From positions 1 to 37,303 of IMG/VR virus record IMGVR_UViG_3300021963_000328: a DNA stretch of 37,303 nt, one strand, 5' to 3'. Positions 4,540 through 13,326 of the stretch are shown here, one piece after another. A program made the position numbers and the translations under genes. How positions within the stretch are numbered: position 1 is the stretch's first letter; each line of letters opens with the position of its first letter. Source of the DNA: a virus. Under the pieces are notes generated by a model, which did no database searches, had not been told where the DNA came from, and saw only the letters and a list, made by a program, of their open reading frames with translations.

Positions 4540-6882
4540 CTAGCGGATGCTTACCACCTTTTGGCCGACCGATGCAACATTTTCTATCATGCGGCGCAAT
4601 TCGGACTTCGAGTATTTCTTCGCCATCTCAGGATCGGCGTAGATGTGCCGCTTAGTCGGGAAGTCAGCCGACCCAACACGCCCACAATCAACCCAACCGC
4701 CTTCCTTAAACGCATGGAGCAACGCAGCTTGCGGAACCTTCACGCCCGGCGGGACATGGTTTGTGACGATCTGATCGCACAGACGATGGAAAGGACCGCC
4801 AACAACGCCCGCGCTAAACGGCCCGACCCGGTTGCGCATAAGATCGACAAGGAAACTCTCAGCAACGCTCAAGCCATGCTCGACCATGTTCAGTTTCCAT
4901 TCGGTCACGGGCGGAGCCACCGCAGGGTTGAACGCAGACACGTCACGCTGCCAGAGCCAAGCGGCGATCTTGGCGAAGCCGCCGTCCTTATACCAATCCC
5001 ACAGCGCGTCCGCCGTGTCGGCGTCCATCTTGGGCGCATGGCTCCAGACGCAGAACCAGCGGCGGTCCTGTGTCGGGATCGAGATGGGCATAGGGTCGTT
5101 CGTGAACGCGATCACTTGCAAGCGGTTCAGCATCTCATACGGATGCAAGCCCTTGCGGTTAATCGTGAGCGTCTCAGGGGGTGCCGCGATGATGGGCTTG
5201 AGCCTGTTCGACAGCGCCCGGCGTTCCTTAGCCTCTGGCTCCTTCAATTCATTCAGAATGACGACTTCAGCTTCGAGGCCATAGCCCCACTGACTGTCCA
5301 GCCCTTTATTCTCGATGATTGAGCGGTTGTGCTGGTGCGGACCGCCGATGGCCCACAGGAACGGCGCCCACATGCTGTCCTTGCCCGACCCTTCATCGCC
5401 GCCATGCAGGACAGCGTGATTGATCTTGATGTTCGGGTTTTGCACCTTGAAAGCCATCACGTTCCAGATATGGTCAAGTTCGACCGGCTCTGGCACCAAC
5501 GAGCGGCAGTGATCGACCCAGACCGAGATGTCCTGATCGGCGATCTTGTCGCTGCCGGACATGTCAGGGCGCATGTCAACCCAGCGGTTACCGTAGACCA
5601 GCCCGTCACGCGCAACAAGAACATCCTCGCCCGGCGCGTAAGTCATGCCGATCACGGCAGGCGCGCCGCTCTCTTGTCTGCGCTCGTCAAAGTAGACGGA
5701 CGCCTGCACACGCTTGGAGCGCAGGTGAACCGACCGACAGTCAACGTGACGAAACAACGCGTTAAAGACGTTGCGCGGCGTCTCACGGCGCGTCACCATG
5801 TCGAAATAGCTATCGTCCGACTGGACGTAAGCATAGCGCCCGAACCATTCGTTCTTTTCCAGCCGACCAGCTTCCTTGCGCTCGACTTCCTTGATGATGG
5901 CGGCTGCCTCGTCAGGATAGGCTTCGTTCGGTGAAATCTTCTCGGCCATCTGGCGCATACGCTCGGCGATCAGTTCGTCACGCAAGCCCGGCAGCACCTT
6001 CGGGCCTTCGTTCTCAGCCACCCAATTCAGGAACATGCGGCTGTCGATGTGCTGGCAGTGGCCGTGATAGCAGCAGAACGAGCGGTCGAGCGGCTTATAG
6101 CGCGCCTCGATGTCGCCTGTCGTGTGTTCCTCATGGTTAGGGCAGACAACACCGCACCAGCCCTCATGATTGACCTGCGTCAGCACAAGGTTGCGCTCAG
6201 ACAGCCACTTCAGGACCGTATCGCCGCCCGTGTCGCGGATGTTAACCGCCTTGAAGCTGGCGCTGTCAGGCTCGGCTGGCGTTACCTCAAGCGCGGTGCA
6301 GATGTCAGCCAACGTGTATTCACGCTCTGGGTTGAACGACACAAGCCGCGCGGGGAAGTTATCACGCCCCTGCTTGAGATTGATGCTGCCGGGGATGCGG
6401 CAGTTGCGCACAGCGTTGGTCGCGCCCGGATCAGTATAGCCCGCGTCCGCGATGGCCTTGATCGCAGCGGTAAACTCATGCTTGGTCGGCTGCACGCTGA
6501 ACGCATAACCCCACTGAAACGATTTCTCGGACGTTTCGAGCACCCATGTCGGGTCAATCGGCGGGACTTTCGACTTCGTGCCGATGTCGTCCAGCATCAT
6601 GAATAGGACGTATTCGCAGTTAGCGGACTTGGCCGATGGCTTGCCGTCTGTGAACCGATCCACGATGAAAGACCCGGTGTTGATATACCAAGCCTCGTCA
6701 TCCTTGATGCGAGCCTTATCAGGCAGAAATGAAGGCCATGTCGCCTTCGGTGCGCCATCGCCGTGATAGACGATCTCGCCATCCGATAGCGTCGGCTTCT
6801 GGCGCAGCAGCAACGCTGTCTCGCCATCGGCGTCCACAAGCCCTGTCACGAACTCAATAAAATTAAGGCGATCCTCACTCAT
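4540..6882 (-). CDS. Bifunctional primase / SF3-type helicase
   Basis: The 780-aa protein likely starts replication of the phage genome. The N-terminal 210 residues look like an archaeo-eukaryotic-type primase (FMMLDDIGTK with the metal-binding acidic residues; RNCRIPGSIN). A Cys/His cluster follows near residues 244-285 (CPNHEEH... CCYHGHC), probably a zinc element. The C-terminal part is a helicase like those of P4-type and VapE/DUF5906 proteins: Walker A HGGDEGSGKDSM near residue 490, EVVILNELKEPE as Walker B, and IAFTNDPMPI then RRWFCVW as sensor and arginine finger. It is last in the leftward replication unit, overlapping the upstream gene by eight bases. Confidence 0.9.
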   Translation of the reverse strand: MSEDRLNFIEFVTGLVDADGETALLLRQKPTLSDGEIVYHGDGAPKATWPSFLPDKARIKDDEAWYINTGSFIVDRFTDGKPSAKSANCEYVLFMMLDDIGTKSKVPPIDPTWVLETSEKSFQWGYAFSVQPTKHEFTAAIKAIADAGYTDPGATNAVRNCRIPGSINLKQGRDNFPARLVSFNPEREYTLADICTALEVTPAEPDSASFKAVNIRDTGGDTVLKWLSERNLVLTQVNHEGWCGVVCPNHEEHTTGDIEARYKPLDRSFCCYHGHCQHIDSRMFLNWVAENEGPKVLPGLRDELIAERMRQMAEKISPNEAYPDEAAAIIKEVERKEAGRLEKNEWFGRYAYVQSDDSYFDMVTRRETPRNVFNALFRHVDCRSVHLRSKRVQASVYFDERRQESGAPAVIGMTYAPGEDVLVARDGLVYGNRWVDMRPDMSGSDKIADQDISVWVDHCRSLVPEPVELDHIWNVMAFKVQNPNIKINHAVLHGGDEGSGKDSMWAPFLWAIGGPHQHNRSIIENKGLDSQWGYGLEAEVVILNELKEPEAKERRALSNRLKPIIAAPPETLTINRKGLHPYEMLNRLQVIAFTNDPMPISIPTQDRRWFCVWSHAPKMDADTADALWDWYKDGGFAKIAAWLWQRDVSAFNPAVAPPVTEWKLNMVEHGLSVAESFLVDLMRNRVGPFSAGVVGGPFHRLCDQIVTNHVPPGVKVPQAALLHAFKEGGWVDCGRVGSADFPTKRHIYADPEMAKKYSKSELRRMIENVASVGQKVVSIR

Positions 6883-7219
6883 CGCTTGTTGCTCCTATGT
6901 TAAACTTAAACCATGAACCGTCGCTAAGTTGGGCCCAACCTTTCCGACCTGTGTAAACATTCCACGGGTCGTCCATCGTAAATGTGAACTCGACACCTAT
7001 CAGACCGTTTTGGATGTTATCTGATAGCGGACAACCCGCTCCGTGCAGTTGACGTTCCAGCGCCCATTTTAACTCTTTGCTGCACCTATTTCGTATTTGA
7101 TGCACACGTGACGTTGAAACGTCGTATCGTTCGCCAATGACCTTTTCTGTGCATCCTGCATGATATTCACGCCAAATGGCCCAGTTACGGTCGTTTTTGC
7201 TTTTTGGTCCGCAGCCCAT
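6875..7219 (-). CDS. Sigma-region-4-like helix-turn-helix protein (114 aa)
   Basis: I start at 7219 (MGCGPKSKNDRN), three bases from the polymerase stop; the longer frame would overlap the polymerase. Residues 25-55 (EKVIGERYDVSTSRVHQIRNR) have the form of sigma70 region 4 or related HTH domains (V..RFGVS..RV.QI...). The C-terminal 50 residues have no recognised domain. It lies between polymerase and primase and may regulate phage transcription or help origin recognition. DNA binding is well supported by pattern, target unknown. Confidence 0.78.
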   Translation of the reverse strand: MGCGPKSKNDRNWAIWREYHAGCTEKVIGERYDVSTSRVHQIRNRCSKELKWALERQLHGAGCPLSDNIQNGLIGVEFTFTMDDPWNVYTGRKGWAQLSDGSWFKFNIGATSDE

Positions 7220-7221
7220 AG

Positions 7222-9186
7222 TCAGCCTTTCCCATAACGGGTCATTATCTCGACTTCGGCGTTCAGGGGTAAACCCTGCGCCCATGCAGGCGCTGTCGTC
7301 ATCACACGCAGCAATGCAGCGGCAGCGGCGTCAGGGTCGGCAGTCTCCAAGACAATCTCGTCATGCACATGGAGAACCACATCCAACCCCTCTTCCTCAA
7401 GCCGCGCCAGCGAATGGCGCAACAGATCGTTGGCTATCGCTTGCGTAATGTTTTCACAGGCCAGACCCTTCCAAAGACGGGCGCGCGGCCATTCCTTTGC
7501 ATCGGCGGCAGGCTTCCAAGACGCCTTTGCATAGGTGACGTTGCCCTCCTCATCGAAGCGGGCGAAAGGGTAACATAGCACACGACCGCTCGGCAGTGCA
7601 TACCAAAGATGCAGTTTATCAAATAAATATGTGACGCGACCGGCGGTGAACTCCATGCCGGGATGGCGCATCGCGCCTAGATAGCACTGCTCCAGCCGTG
7701 ACCAGTAAGGCACAGACCAGCTATTGGCCCTGCGCCATGCGTCAACCATCTTGCGGCTTTCGCTTTCGGTCAGGATGACGTTATAGATGCGGCCCATGGC
7801 TGCGAACGCGCCGACGCCGCCTGCAAAGCCGCAAGCCAACTCCTGCACCTTGCCGATCTGGCGCTGGTCCTTATCAACTTCGGCGTAGGGAACGCGGAAG
7901 GTAGCAGCGGCGTTGTGCTTGTAGACATCCTCACCCTTGGCAAAGATGTCTAGCTTCTCCGCACCGCTGTTGCTCTTCGACGCCCACGGCGTCACCCGCG
8001 CCTCAATCGCAGCCCAGTCGGCGACGACCAGATGCTTGCCGGGCGCTGCCATCAGCGATGGCCGCAGCATTCCCTTCAATACGTCTGTGACGCGCTTGCC
8101 ATGCTTGGGCACGATCTTATGACCGCGCACCATAGCCTCGCGGGTCAGTGCAGGGTCGGCGGCGCAGCGACGGGGGAAGTTGTGGACCTGAAGTCCGAAT
8201 GACGAAGCGCGGCCAGTAGCACTGCCTCCAGAAAATACGAACGCGCCTCTAACTCGGCTATCTTCCTCGTCAGCAAGGTCAGCCGCTCTTGCGAACTTAG
8301 CGACGGACGATGCCCACAGATCGTCCGCGCACTGGATAACCTCTGCCACTTCATGCGGGACTTCATCGGCGTTCTCCTCGGCCAGTGCCAATAGGTTGGC
8401 GCGGACGTTCTTGTCGATGGACAGCTTCTCAACACCGTCCTTATGGACTGTTGCTAAACGGATCGCTTCGGGGCCGACCCGCGAGAGAACCCATTCGCGC
8501 ATCTTCGGGCTGCGGACGGACGTAATTTCACCGTTAGTAACTTCACGAACGATCTCTTGTATCTCGACAGCTTCCGCGTCAGCATAACGGATCGCCGCCA
8601 GAGCCACAGGTTTATCAAGCAAGACACCACGGTCGTTGATACGCTCATTAACGTGATAGTCTCGCAGTTCATCTGACGACAACTCCCGCTGGGCTTCGCT
8701 GATCGCCCGCATAGCACGAACATCCTGTTCGCAATAGGCAATCATCTCAGCCATCAGCGCGGCGTCTTCACGGAACGTGCCGTCGTTCTGCGGAACCGAC
8801 AGCGCACGGATCAGTTGTGCTCCGCGATGGTCTTTCTTCATGGTCGCGCCAGCAAACCGCCCGACATCCTCAAGGCTGCCCGGCGCGCAGTTGGCGCGGG
8901 CTTGCGCTGCGGTGCAGTAGAACTGCTCCAATGCGAACGGGACTTGCAGGACATACCAGAAGACCAGCCGCTCGAAGGCTGCGTTGTGCGCCCTGATCTG
9001 GCCTGTGTGGTTGCGGACGGCGTCAGGGAAAGGCTCAGCGGGGAGCCACGTCCGAACGTCGTCATCGTCGAATGCGTAGGACATGCACAGCACATCGGTG
9101 CTCATGTCTTGGGCGTAATTGTAAACGCCTTTGCTGCGCAGATCGCAGCGTGATCTTGTCTCAAAATCTAGCCAAAGAATAGTCAC
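7222..9186 (-). CDS. Family A DNA polymerase with 3'-5' exonuclease
   Basis: The 654-aa replicative polymerase carries the proofreading motifs: Exo I WLDFETRS near residue 5, Exo II AHNAAFERLVF near residue 70, and Exo III YCEQDVRAM near residue 150. The polymerase motifs are A (VVADWAAIEARV, residues about 393-404), B region (RQIGKVQELACGFAGG) and C (LHVHDEIVLE, near residue 615). No 5'-3' exonuclease domain is present. The length is close to other phage A-type polymerases. It acts with the neighbouring primase-helicase and the candidate ssDNA-binding protein. Confidence 0.95.
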   Translation of the reverse strand: MTILWLDFETRSRCDLRSKGVYNYAQDMSTDVLCMSYAFDDDDVRTWLPAEPFPDAVRNHTGQIRAHNAAFERLVFWYVLQVPFALEQFYCTAAQARANCAPGSLEDVGRFAGATMKKDHRGAQLIRALSVPQNDGTFREDAALMAEMIAYCEQDVRAMRAISEAQRELSSDELRDYHVNERINDRGVLLDKPVALAAIRYADAEAVEIQEIVREVTNGEITSVRSPKMREWVLSRVGPEAIRLATVHKDGVEKLSIDKNVRANLLALAEENADEVPHEVAEVIQCADDLWASSVAKFARAADLADEEDSRVRGAFVFSGGSATGRASSFGLQVHNFPRRCAADPALTREAMVRGHKIVPKHGKRVTDVLKGMLRPSLMAAPGKHLVVADWAAIEARVTPWASKSNSGAEKLDIFAKGEDVYKHNAAATFRVPYAEVDKDQRQIGKVQELACGFAGGVGAFAAMGRIYNVILTESESRKMVDAWRRANSWSVPYWSRLEQCYLGAMRHPGMEFTAGRVTYLFDKLHLWYALPSGRVLCYPFARFDEEGNVTYAKASWKPAADAKEWPRARLWKGLACENITQAIANDLLRHSLARLEEEGLDVVLHVHDEIVLETADPDAAAAALLRVMTTAPAWAQGLPLNAEVEIMTRYGKG

Positions 9187-9212
9187 GGACGCCTCACTTC
9201 ATCCGCTACTCA

Positions 9213-9260
9213 CCGGGGCACGGCCTGTAACCTACTGCCGGTAAACCAGCAGCGCCCCGG
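9213..9260 (-). other. Nested RNA hairpin in the polymerase leader
   Basis: Reading the minus strand, CCGGGGC and GCCCCGG form an outer 7-bp stem. Inside it is a second hairpin, CTGCTGG/CCGGCAG, with a TTTA loop. The structure lies in the 86-nt gap between the ssDNA-binding candidate and the polymerase start. No T-tract follows, so it is not a simple terminator. It may be an RNA processing site, a partial attenuator, or a structured leader. Pairing is seen; function is unknown. Confidence 0.5.
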
Positions 9261-9272
9261 CTTTCGCACCCC

Positions 9273-9935
9273 CTACGCTACTGCGCGACGACGACGAACG
9301 GGCGCTGCCTGTTCCGCCTCCTCGTCATGCTCGTCAGCATCAACAGCAGCGTCGGAACTGACGCCATCAAGCGACTTCCACGACACGATGTCGAACACGG
9401 GCGTGTAGATGCGCCCATACGACTTGTGCTGGTAGTGCTCTTTCTTAAGGCTGACCAGCGGCACTGGGCTGTCTGGGTTCTTGTCTGCCTGATCGGCAAT
9501 GGCAAGAGCCAGACCCTGCACCGCACGCTTACCGCCAACGGATGTCACCGTGTAGCGTGCCTGCATTCCTTCGTCTTCGCCGTTGGTGCAGGCCAGCGAC
9601 ATGCCGATCTGCATTTCCCAGCCGCGCTTTGCACCATCTGGTGCAGGGCCGACTTCAGGCAACGGTTCCGACACCGAAACCATCTTTTCGGCCAACACCG
9701 TGCCGTCACCCCAAGCAATAAAGCCGTGGACGAACGAGAACGGATTGACGGCCCACAAGCTATCGTCTTCGATCTCGGTCTGGTCAGCGCCGAACACCCA
9801 GTGGCCGGTCTTGTCCATCTTGAGGATGACAGTGCCCGACGGGGCAACATCAGCGACGATCTTACGTAGAGAAGCGGCAAACGACTGCACGGAAGGCAGA
9901 CCAGCGTTACCGAACTTGCTTACTTCATTAGACAT
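9273..9935 (-). CDS. Candidate phage ssDNA-binding protein (220 aa)
   Basis: I start at ATG 9935 (MSNEVSKFGNAG), which lies 17 bases from the upstream stop; the longer frame would overlap the nuclease gene. The central part is beta-rich (VILKMDKTGHWVFGAD, FIAWGDG, VFDIVSWKSL), compatible with an OB-like fold. The C-terminal end has a long acidic stretch (DADEHDEEAEQ) followed by VRRRRAVA. Acidic tails are typical of ssDNA-binding proteins. Its place between a nuclease and the polymerase fits. The assignment is by pattern and context, without a named family. Confidence 0.55.
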   Translation of the reverse strand: MSNEVSKFGNAGLPSVQSFAASLRKIVADVAPSGTVILKMDKTGHWVFGADQTEIEDDSLWAVNPFSFVHGFIAWGDGTVLAEKMVSVSEPLPEVGPAPDGAKRGWEMQIGMSLACTNGEDEGMQARYTVTSVGGKRAVQGLALAIADQADKNPDSPVPLVSLKKEHYQHKSYGRIYTPVFDIVSWKSLDGVSSDAAVDADEHDEEAEQAAPVRRRRAVA

Positions 9936-9951
9936 TACTTTATTCCTTACT

Positions 9952-11070
9952 TTACTGGATTTTAGCCATAGCTTTTTTAAGCGTCTGGCCGATGGAGACA
10001 ACACTTGGACGCGGATCACTTTCCGGAGCCAATGTGCTGCCGCTTGACACGGCGACCACAAGATCGTCGGGCAAGTTCTGTTTGATCTTTTTCAAGACCT
10101 TCTCCGCCGCAGCGGGCGTAATCAATTTCTCTTCAAAGGGTTCTATGCCCATCTGCGTCATGAACGCAACAACCTTATCCTCGTCGATCCACTGGCGCGT
10201 CGCACGCTTGTTGACCAGTTTCCAGCCGGGGATGGCTTTGCCTTCCTCAAGCAGACCATGCGCCAACTGTTGCAGGTCTTTCAGGAAGCCCTCGATCATT
10301 GGCAGTTGATCCAGATAGTGCGCGATCTGATCGACCGGCAGCAGTTCGATTTTGGCCTTGATGGCGCGGTCTACAGCCCCTGTCATCACAGGGCAGATCG
10401 GCTTGGCGGCACACCAGCGGCAATGGTCGCCAGCCGCCAACGGCGCGTCGGGTTTCATCGCTGTCTTGACCGCTTGGATCAACTCATGCTCAAACGCTCT
10501 AACGCGCTCCAGCGTCGTCAACCACCGCTTAACGCTTGGGGGCTGGACGATGATGAGTTCGACTTCGGTTGCATCCTTAAACGCCCATGCCGTCTTCGGC
10601 GTGCGTGCAGCAGCCGCAGCATAGAAGAGAAGCTGCGCGTTTTCTTCCGCCTCGACGGGGACGCCATCACCAAACTTCCAATCCAGCACAATAGCACGAT
10701 CACCAATGCGGCCCAGAAGGTCAGTAGAACCGAACACGTCAGGTAAAAGATCGCCAAAGCCCACTTGACTTTCGACTGCATAATCCATGTTTCCTTCCGG
10801 GTCGATCTCATCCAGCGCGGCCAACGCCACGCCTAACTTGCGGTCGATCAAATCCTGCGTCAGTTCGATCTCGGCGTATTTACGACCCAGATAAGCTGCA
10901 GGGTGCATATCCTTCGTCAGGATGTCCGCAATGGTGTCGTGCAGCAGCGTGCCTTCATCTGCGTATTTGCTGCTGGGCTTGGGCGGCATCTTGTCCACCA
11001 GCGCCACACTGCCGGGGCAGTTGATGACGCGCTTGGCGGTCGATCCGCCAACGATCCTCGAATGTTGCAT
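9952..11070 (-). CDS. DUF2800 / Cas4-like PD-(D/E)XK nuclease
   Basis: The 372-aa protein has the features of phage DUF2800 nucleases. ADEGTLLHDTIADIL gives the N-terminal His, VLDWKFGDG the D..xK active-site strand followed by NAQLLFYAAAA, and there is a C-terminal cysteine set (CRWCAAKPICP, residues about 216-226) that in Cas4/AddB-like enzymes ligates an iron-sulphur cluster. It likely resects DNA ends in phage recombination-dependent replication. First gene of the leftward replication unit; start at 11070 after GAGGTGA. Confidence 0.85.
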   Translation of the reverse strand: MQHSRIVGGSTAKRVINCPGSVALVDKMPPKPSSKYADEGTLLHDTIADILTKDMHPAAYLGRKYAEIELTQDLIDRKLGVALAALDEIDPEGNMDYAVESQVGFGDLLPDVFGSTDLLGRIGDRAIVLDWKFGDGVPVEAEENAQLLFYAAAAARTPKTAWAFKDATEVELIIVQPPSVKRWLTTLERVRAFEHELIQAVKTAMKPDAPLAAGDHCRWCAAKPICPVMTGAVDRAIKAKIELLPVDQIAHYLDQLPMIEGFLKDLQQLAHGLLEEGKAIPGWKLVNKRATRQWIDEDKVVAFMTQMGIEPFEEKLITPAAAEKVLKKIKQNLPDDLVVAVSSGSTLAPESDPRPSVVSIGQTLKKAMAKIQ

Positions 11071-11101
11071 ACTTCACCTCACTGAACTGTTTGGAACGCC
11101 C

Positions 11102-11129
11102 ACAATACACGCAGCAAAATTTGATGCAA
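11102..11129 (-). promoter_or_regulatory. Candidate promoter for the leftward replication unit
   Basis: On the minus strand TTGCAT and TATTGT are separated by 16 bp, 32 bases before the start of the nuclease gene. The 97-bp divergent gap also holds a repeated TTGATGCAA / TTGAAATGCAA pair at 11121-11139 that could bind a regulator of both directions. Match is moderate. Confidence 0.45.
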
Positions 11130-11167
11130 GGGTTGAAATGCAAAAAATTTTTTCGTAAGGGTTGGTC

Positions 11168-11443
11168 ATGACTGAGAAAGAAATCGAGGCATACTTCGTC
11201 CGGCGCGTCAAGCAGATCGGCGGCTATGCGTATAAGTTCCGCAGCGTCACGCAGCGCGGCGTTGCCGACCGCATCGCCTGTATGCCGAACGGTCAGGCTT
11301 GGTTCGTGGAGCTGAAGAAGCCCGGCGGGCGGCTGTCGGCGTTGCAGGAAATCTTCGCCGAAGAGATGACGCATACCAAGCAGCACTACGCGTGCCTTTG
11401 GTCTAAGCAGGACGTGGACCTGTGGTGCAGCCGCTTCAGCTAA
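11168..11443 (+). CDS. VRR-NUC domain nuclease (91 aa)
   Basis: A small stand-alone VRR-NUC protein. The core is VADRIACMP..QAWFVELKKPGG: the Asp, then the E-x-K active site, then LSALQ with the conserved Gln. In phages these single-domain enzymes are found next to SNF2 helicases and probably cut branched DNA in recombination or packaging. I start at ATG 11168; a TTG two codons earlier is possible. It overlaps the helicase gene by 22 bases, so the two are translated together. Confidence 0.92.
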   Translation: MTEKEIEAYFVRRVKQIGGYAYKFRSVTQRGVADRIACMPNGQAWFVELKKPGGRLSALQEIFAEEMTHTKQHYACLWSKQDVDLWCSRFS

Positions 11444-12738
11444 GGCCATATCAAGAAGACGCCGCAGACTTTCTGTATGAGCGTGATCGTGCGATGATCC
11501 TTGCGCCTGTCGGCGCGGGCAAAACCGCGATCACGCTCACGGCTATGCATGCAATGTTGGAGGATGGTCATGTCAAACGATGGCTCGTGCTTGCACCAAA
11601 GCGCGTGTGTACAGACGTCTGGCCTGTTGAACAACCGAAGTGGGCTGAGGGAGTTAATCTCGGAGTTGCTGTCGGAACCGCAGCCCAGCGAAACGCTGTC
11701 TGGAAGAGCGATTGCGATATTATCGTCACCAACTACGACAACCTTCAGTCAGTGCCAGACTTGTCCTCTATCGACGGTATCGTCTTCGACGAACTGACAC
11801 GGCTGAAGAACCCATCCGGCAAACGCTTCAAGGCGCTGGAGAAGGTCATCACCAAGATCGGCATTCGCTGGGGCTTGACCGGATCGTTCACGTCGAACGG
11901 CCTTGAGGATGTGTTCGGCCAGTGCAAGATCATCGACCAAGGTCTGCTTGGCCGGTCCAAGGGTGCGTTCCTGCAACAGTATTTCATCTGCATCAACCGC
12001 GACTTCGGTCAATGGACGCCTGCGCCGCTGGCGCTGGAACAGGTCATGCAGCGCATCCGCCCTGCGACCTACGTCCTTGAGCCGGGCGAGTATAAGGACA
12101 AGCTGCCGCCGTGTCATGTAAACGAAGTGCGCGTTTCTTTTACAGATCGCCTTCCATATGCAAAGATGAAGGCTGAATACGTTGTACGTTTCGGTGACGA
12201 GCGCGTCATTGCGCAGAACGCAGCGGCGGTCACGACCAAGCTGCAACAGATGGCGTCAGGGTTCGTCTACAACCGCGAGAGCGCCGAGCCGTCGATCTGG
12301 TTCAGCCCGCACAAGTTTGATCGGCTGGAAGAGTTGCTGGCTGAGAACCAGCGGGCGAACACAATTGTGGTATACTCATACCAAGAAGAACTGTCCGAGT
12401 TGAAGCGCCGCTTCCCGCACGCCCAGACGATTGACGACGCCAACGTCATCGAACGCTGGAACAAGGGCGAAGTCGAGTTGCTGCTCGTCCACCCCAAGTC
12501 GGCTGGGCACGGGCTTAATCTCCAACACGGCGGCTGCCACATGGTGTTCCTGTCGCTGCCGTGGTCGCTGGAGTTATACGAACAAACCGTTGGGCGCCTG
12601 CACCGCAGTGGTCAGGCGAACGACGTTTGGGTTTACGTCATGCTGACGGAAAAGACCATCGACGAACGCATCTGGGCGGCGCTACACGACAAGCGCGCGG
12701 TGTCCGATACGGCTATTGAGGAATTGAAGAATGGCTAA
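11422..12738 (+). CDS. SNF2/DEAD-like superfamily 2 helicase
   Basis: The 438-aa protein has the SF2 order. It has LRPYQEDAADFL (Q-like motif), motif I APVGAGKTAITL near residue 30, motif Ia VLAPKRVC, DIIVTNYDNL, motif II VFDELTRLKN (DE.. box), motif III LTGSF, then in the second RecA-like half IVVYSYQEEL, LLVHPKSAGHGLNLQ and motif VI QTVGRLHRSGQ. This arrangement matches short phage SNF2 helicases that move along DNA during recombination or replication. Start is GTG at 11422 (or GTG 11425), inside the VRR-NUC gene. It works with the adjacent nuclease. Confidence 0.93.
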   Translation: MVQPLQLRPYQEDAADFLYERDRAMILAPVGAGKTAITLTAMHAMLEDGHVKRWLVLAPKRVCTDVWPVEQPKWAEGVNLGVAVGTAAQRNAVWKSDCDIIVTNYDNLQSVPDLSSIDGIVFDELTRLKNPSGKRFKALEKVITKIGIRWGLTGSFTSNGLEDVFGQCKIIDQGLLGRSKGAFLQQYFICINRDFGQWTPAPLALEQVMQRIRPATYVLEPGEYKDKLPPCHVNEVRVSFTDRLPYAKMKAEYVVRFGDERVIAQNAAAVTTKLQQMASGFVYNRESAEPSIWFSPHKFDRLEELLAENQRANTIVVYSYQEELSELKRRFPHAQTIDDANVIERWNKGEVELLLVHPKSAGHGLNLQHGGCHMVFLSLPWSLELYEQTVGRLHRSGQANDVWVYVMLTEKTIDERIWAALHDKRAVSDTAIEELKNG

Positions 12739-12922
12739 ATTAACATGGCATAAGGTCTGCAAGATGCTGACCGAGATGGACGAGGCGCAGATTACTAGCC
12801 TCTTAGAAGAAGAGATTAGGGTGCATAAGCGTCCGGCTATCGTCCGGCGTCTGCATCAACGGTTCTCAACCCTGCGTGCTGCTAGAGAGCGCGCCGCAAT
12901 CATGGAGCAGATCAAGCAATGA
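12731..12922 (+). CDS. Small helical protein (63 aa)
   Basis: Overlaps the helicase by eight bases and the following DUF3310 gene by ATGA. It is basic and helical: WHKVCKMLTEMDEAQITSLLEEEI, then RPAIVRRLHQRFSTLRAARER. Small proteins of this kind recur downstream of phage SNF2 helicases. A role as helicase partner or DNA-binding factor is guessed from position; no domain is recognised. Confidence 0.82.
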   Translation: MAKLTWHKVCKMLTEMDEAQITSLLEEEIRVHKRPAIVRRLHQRFSTLRAARERAAIMEQIKQ

Positions 12923-13131
12923 CCGACATGGTAAATCATCCGCCGCACTATAAGACGGGCGGCATTGAGGCCATCGACTATATTCAGGCCAAGCTAACGC
13001 CGGAAGAGTTTGCGGGTTTTTGTAAGGGCAACGCCCTAAAGTATATCAGCCGCGCAGGCCATAAAGGCAGCGCGGCTGAAGATACGTTGAAAGCCATCTG
13101 GTATTTGCAGAGGCTGATTAGCGCCCGATAG
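12919..13131 (+). CDS. DUF3310 domain protein (70 aa)
   Basis: Matches the DUF3310 pattern: NHPPHYKTGGIEAIDYI, then FCKGNALKYISRAGHKG and LKAIWYLQRL. The domain also occurs in T7 gp1.7, which has been described as a nucleotide kinase, so a role in nucleotide metabolism is possible; this short form may be only a regulatory or structural part. Last gene of the rightward helicase unit, and its end overlaps a convergent membrane-protein gene by 14 bases. Confidence 0.92.
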   Translation: MTDMVNHPPHYKTGGIEAIDYIQAKLTPEEFAGFCKGNALKYISRAGHKGSAAEDTLKAIWYLQRLISAR

Positions 13132-13273
13132 CGGAACGCACTGCGCCGAAGCCAGCCGCACCGAGTAGGATAAACACATACTCAGGGATGACGTAGCCGA
13201 GCGCCTGCGCAACTGCGCCTGCGCCAGCCAGAGCGGCTACGATATAGGTCTTTTTGCCTGCGAGAAACTTCAT
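13118..13273 (-). CDS. Small two-segment membrane protein, holin candidate (51 aa)
   Basis: The minus-strand ATG at 13273 follows AAAGGAAAATAAT. The protein has a basic N-terminus (MKFLAGKKTY), a hydrophobic segment at residues 11-25 (IVAALAGAGAVAQAL), a turn GYVIPEY, and a second segment at residues 33-45 ending RSAIGR. This matches short class II-like holins or phage membrane proteins with two spans. It lies next to the lysis genes and is separated from the endolysin by the HNH gene. A holin role is inferred from size, topology and neighbourhood. Confidence 0.7.
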   Translation of the reverse strand: MKFLAGKKTYIVAALAGAGAVAQALGYVIPEYVFILLGAAGFGAVRSAIGR

Positions 13274-13326
13274 ATTATTTTCCTTTCGGACCTTGTATTA
13301 AAGTGCGGAACATATAGGATAACAAA

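Noticed and set aside
9213-9260. tRNA-like fold
   Set aside because: The outer stem and one inner hairpin recall a cloverleaf, but there is no T-loop GTTC signature, no anticodon arm of standard size and no CCA-side discriminator pattern.
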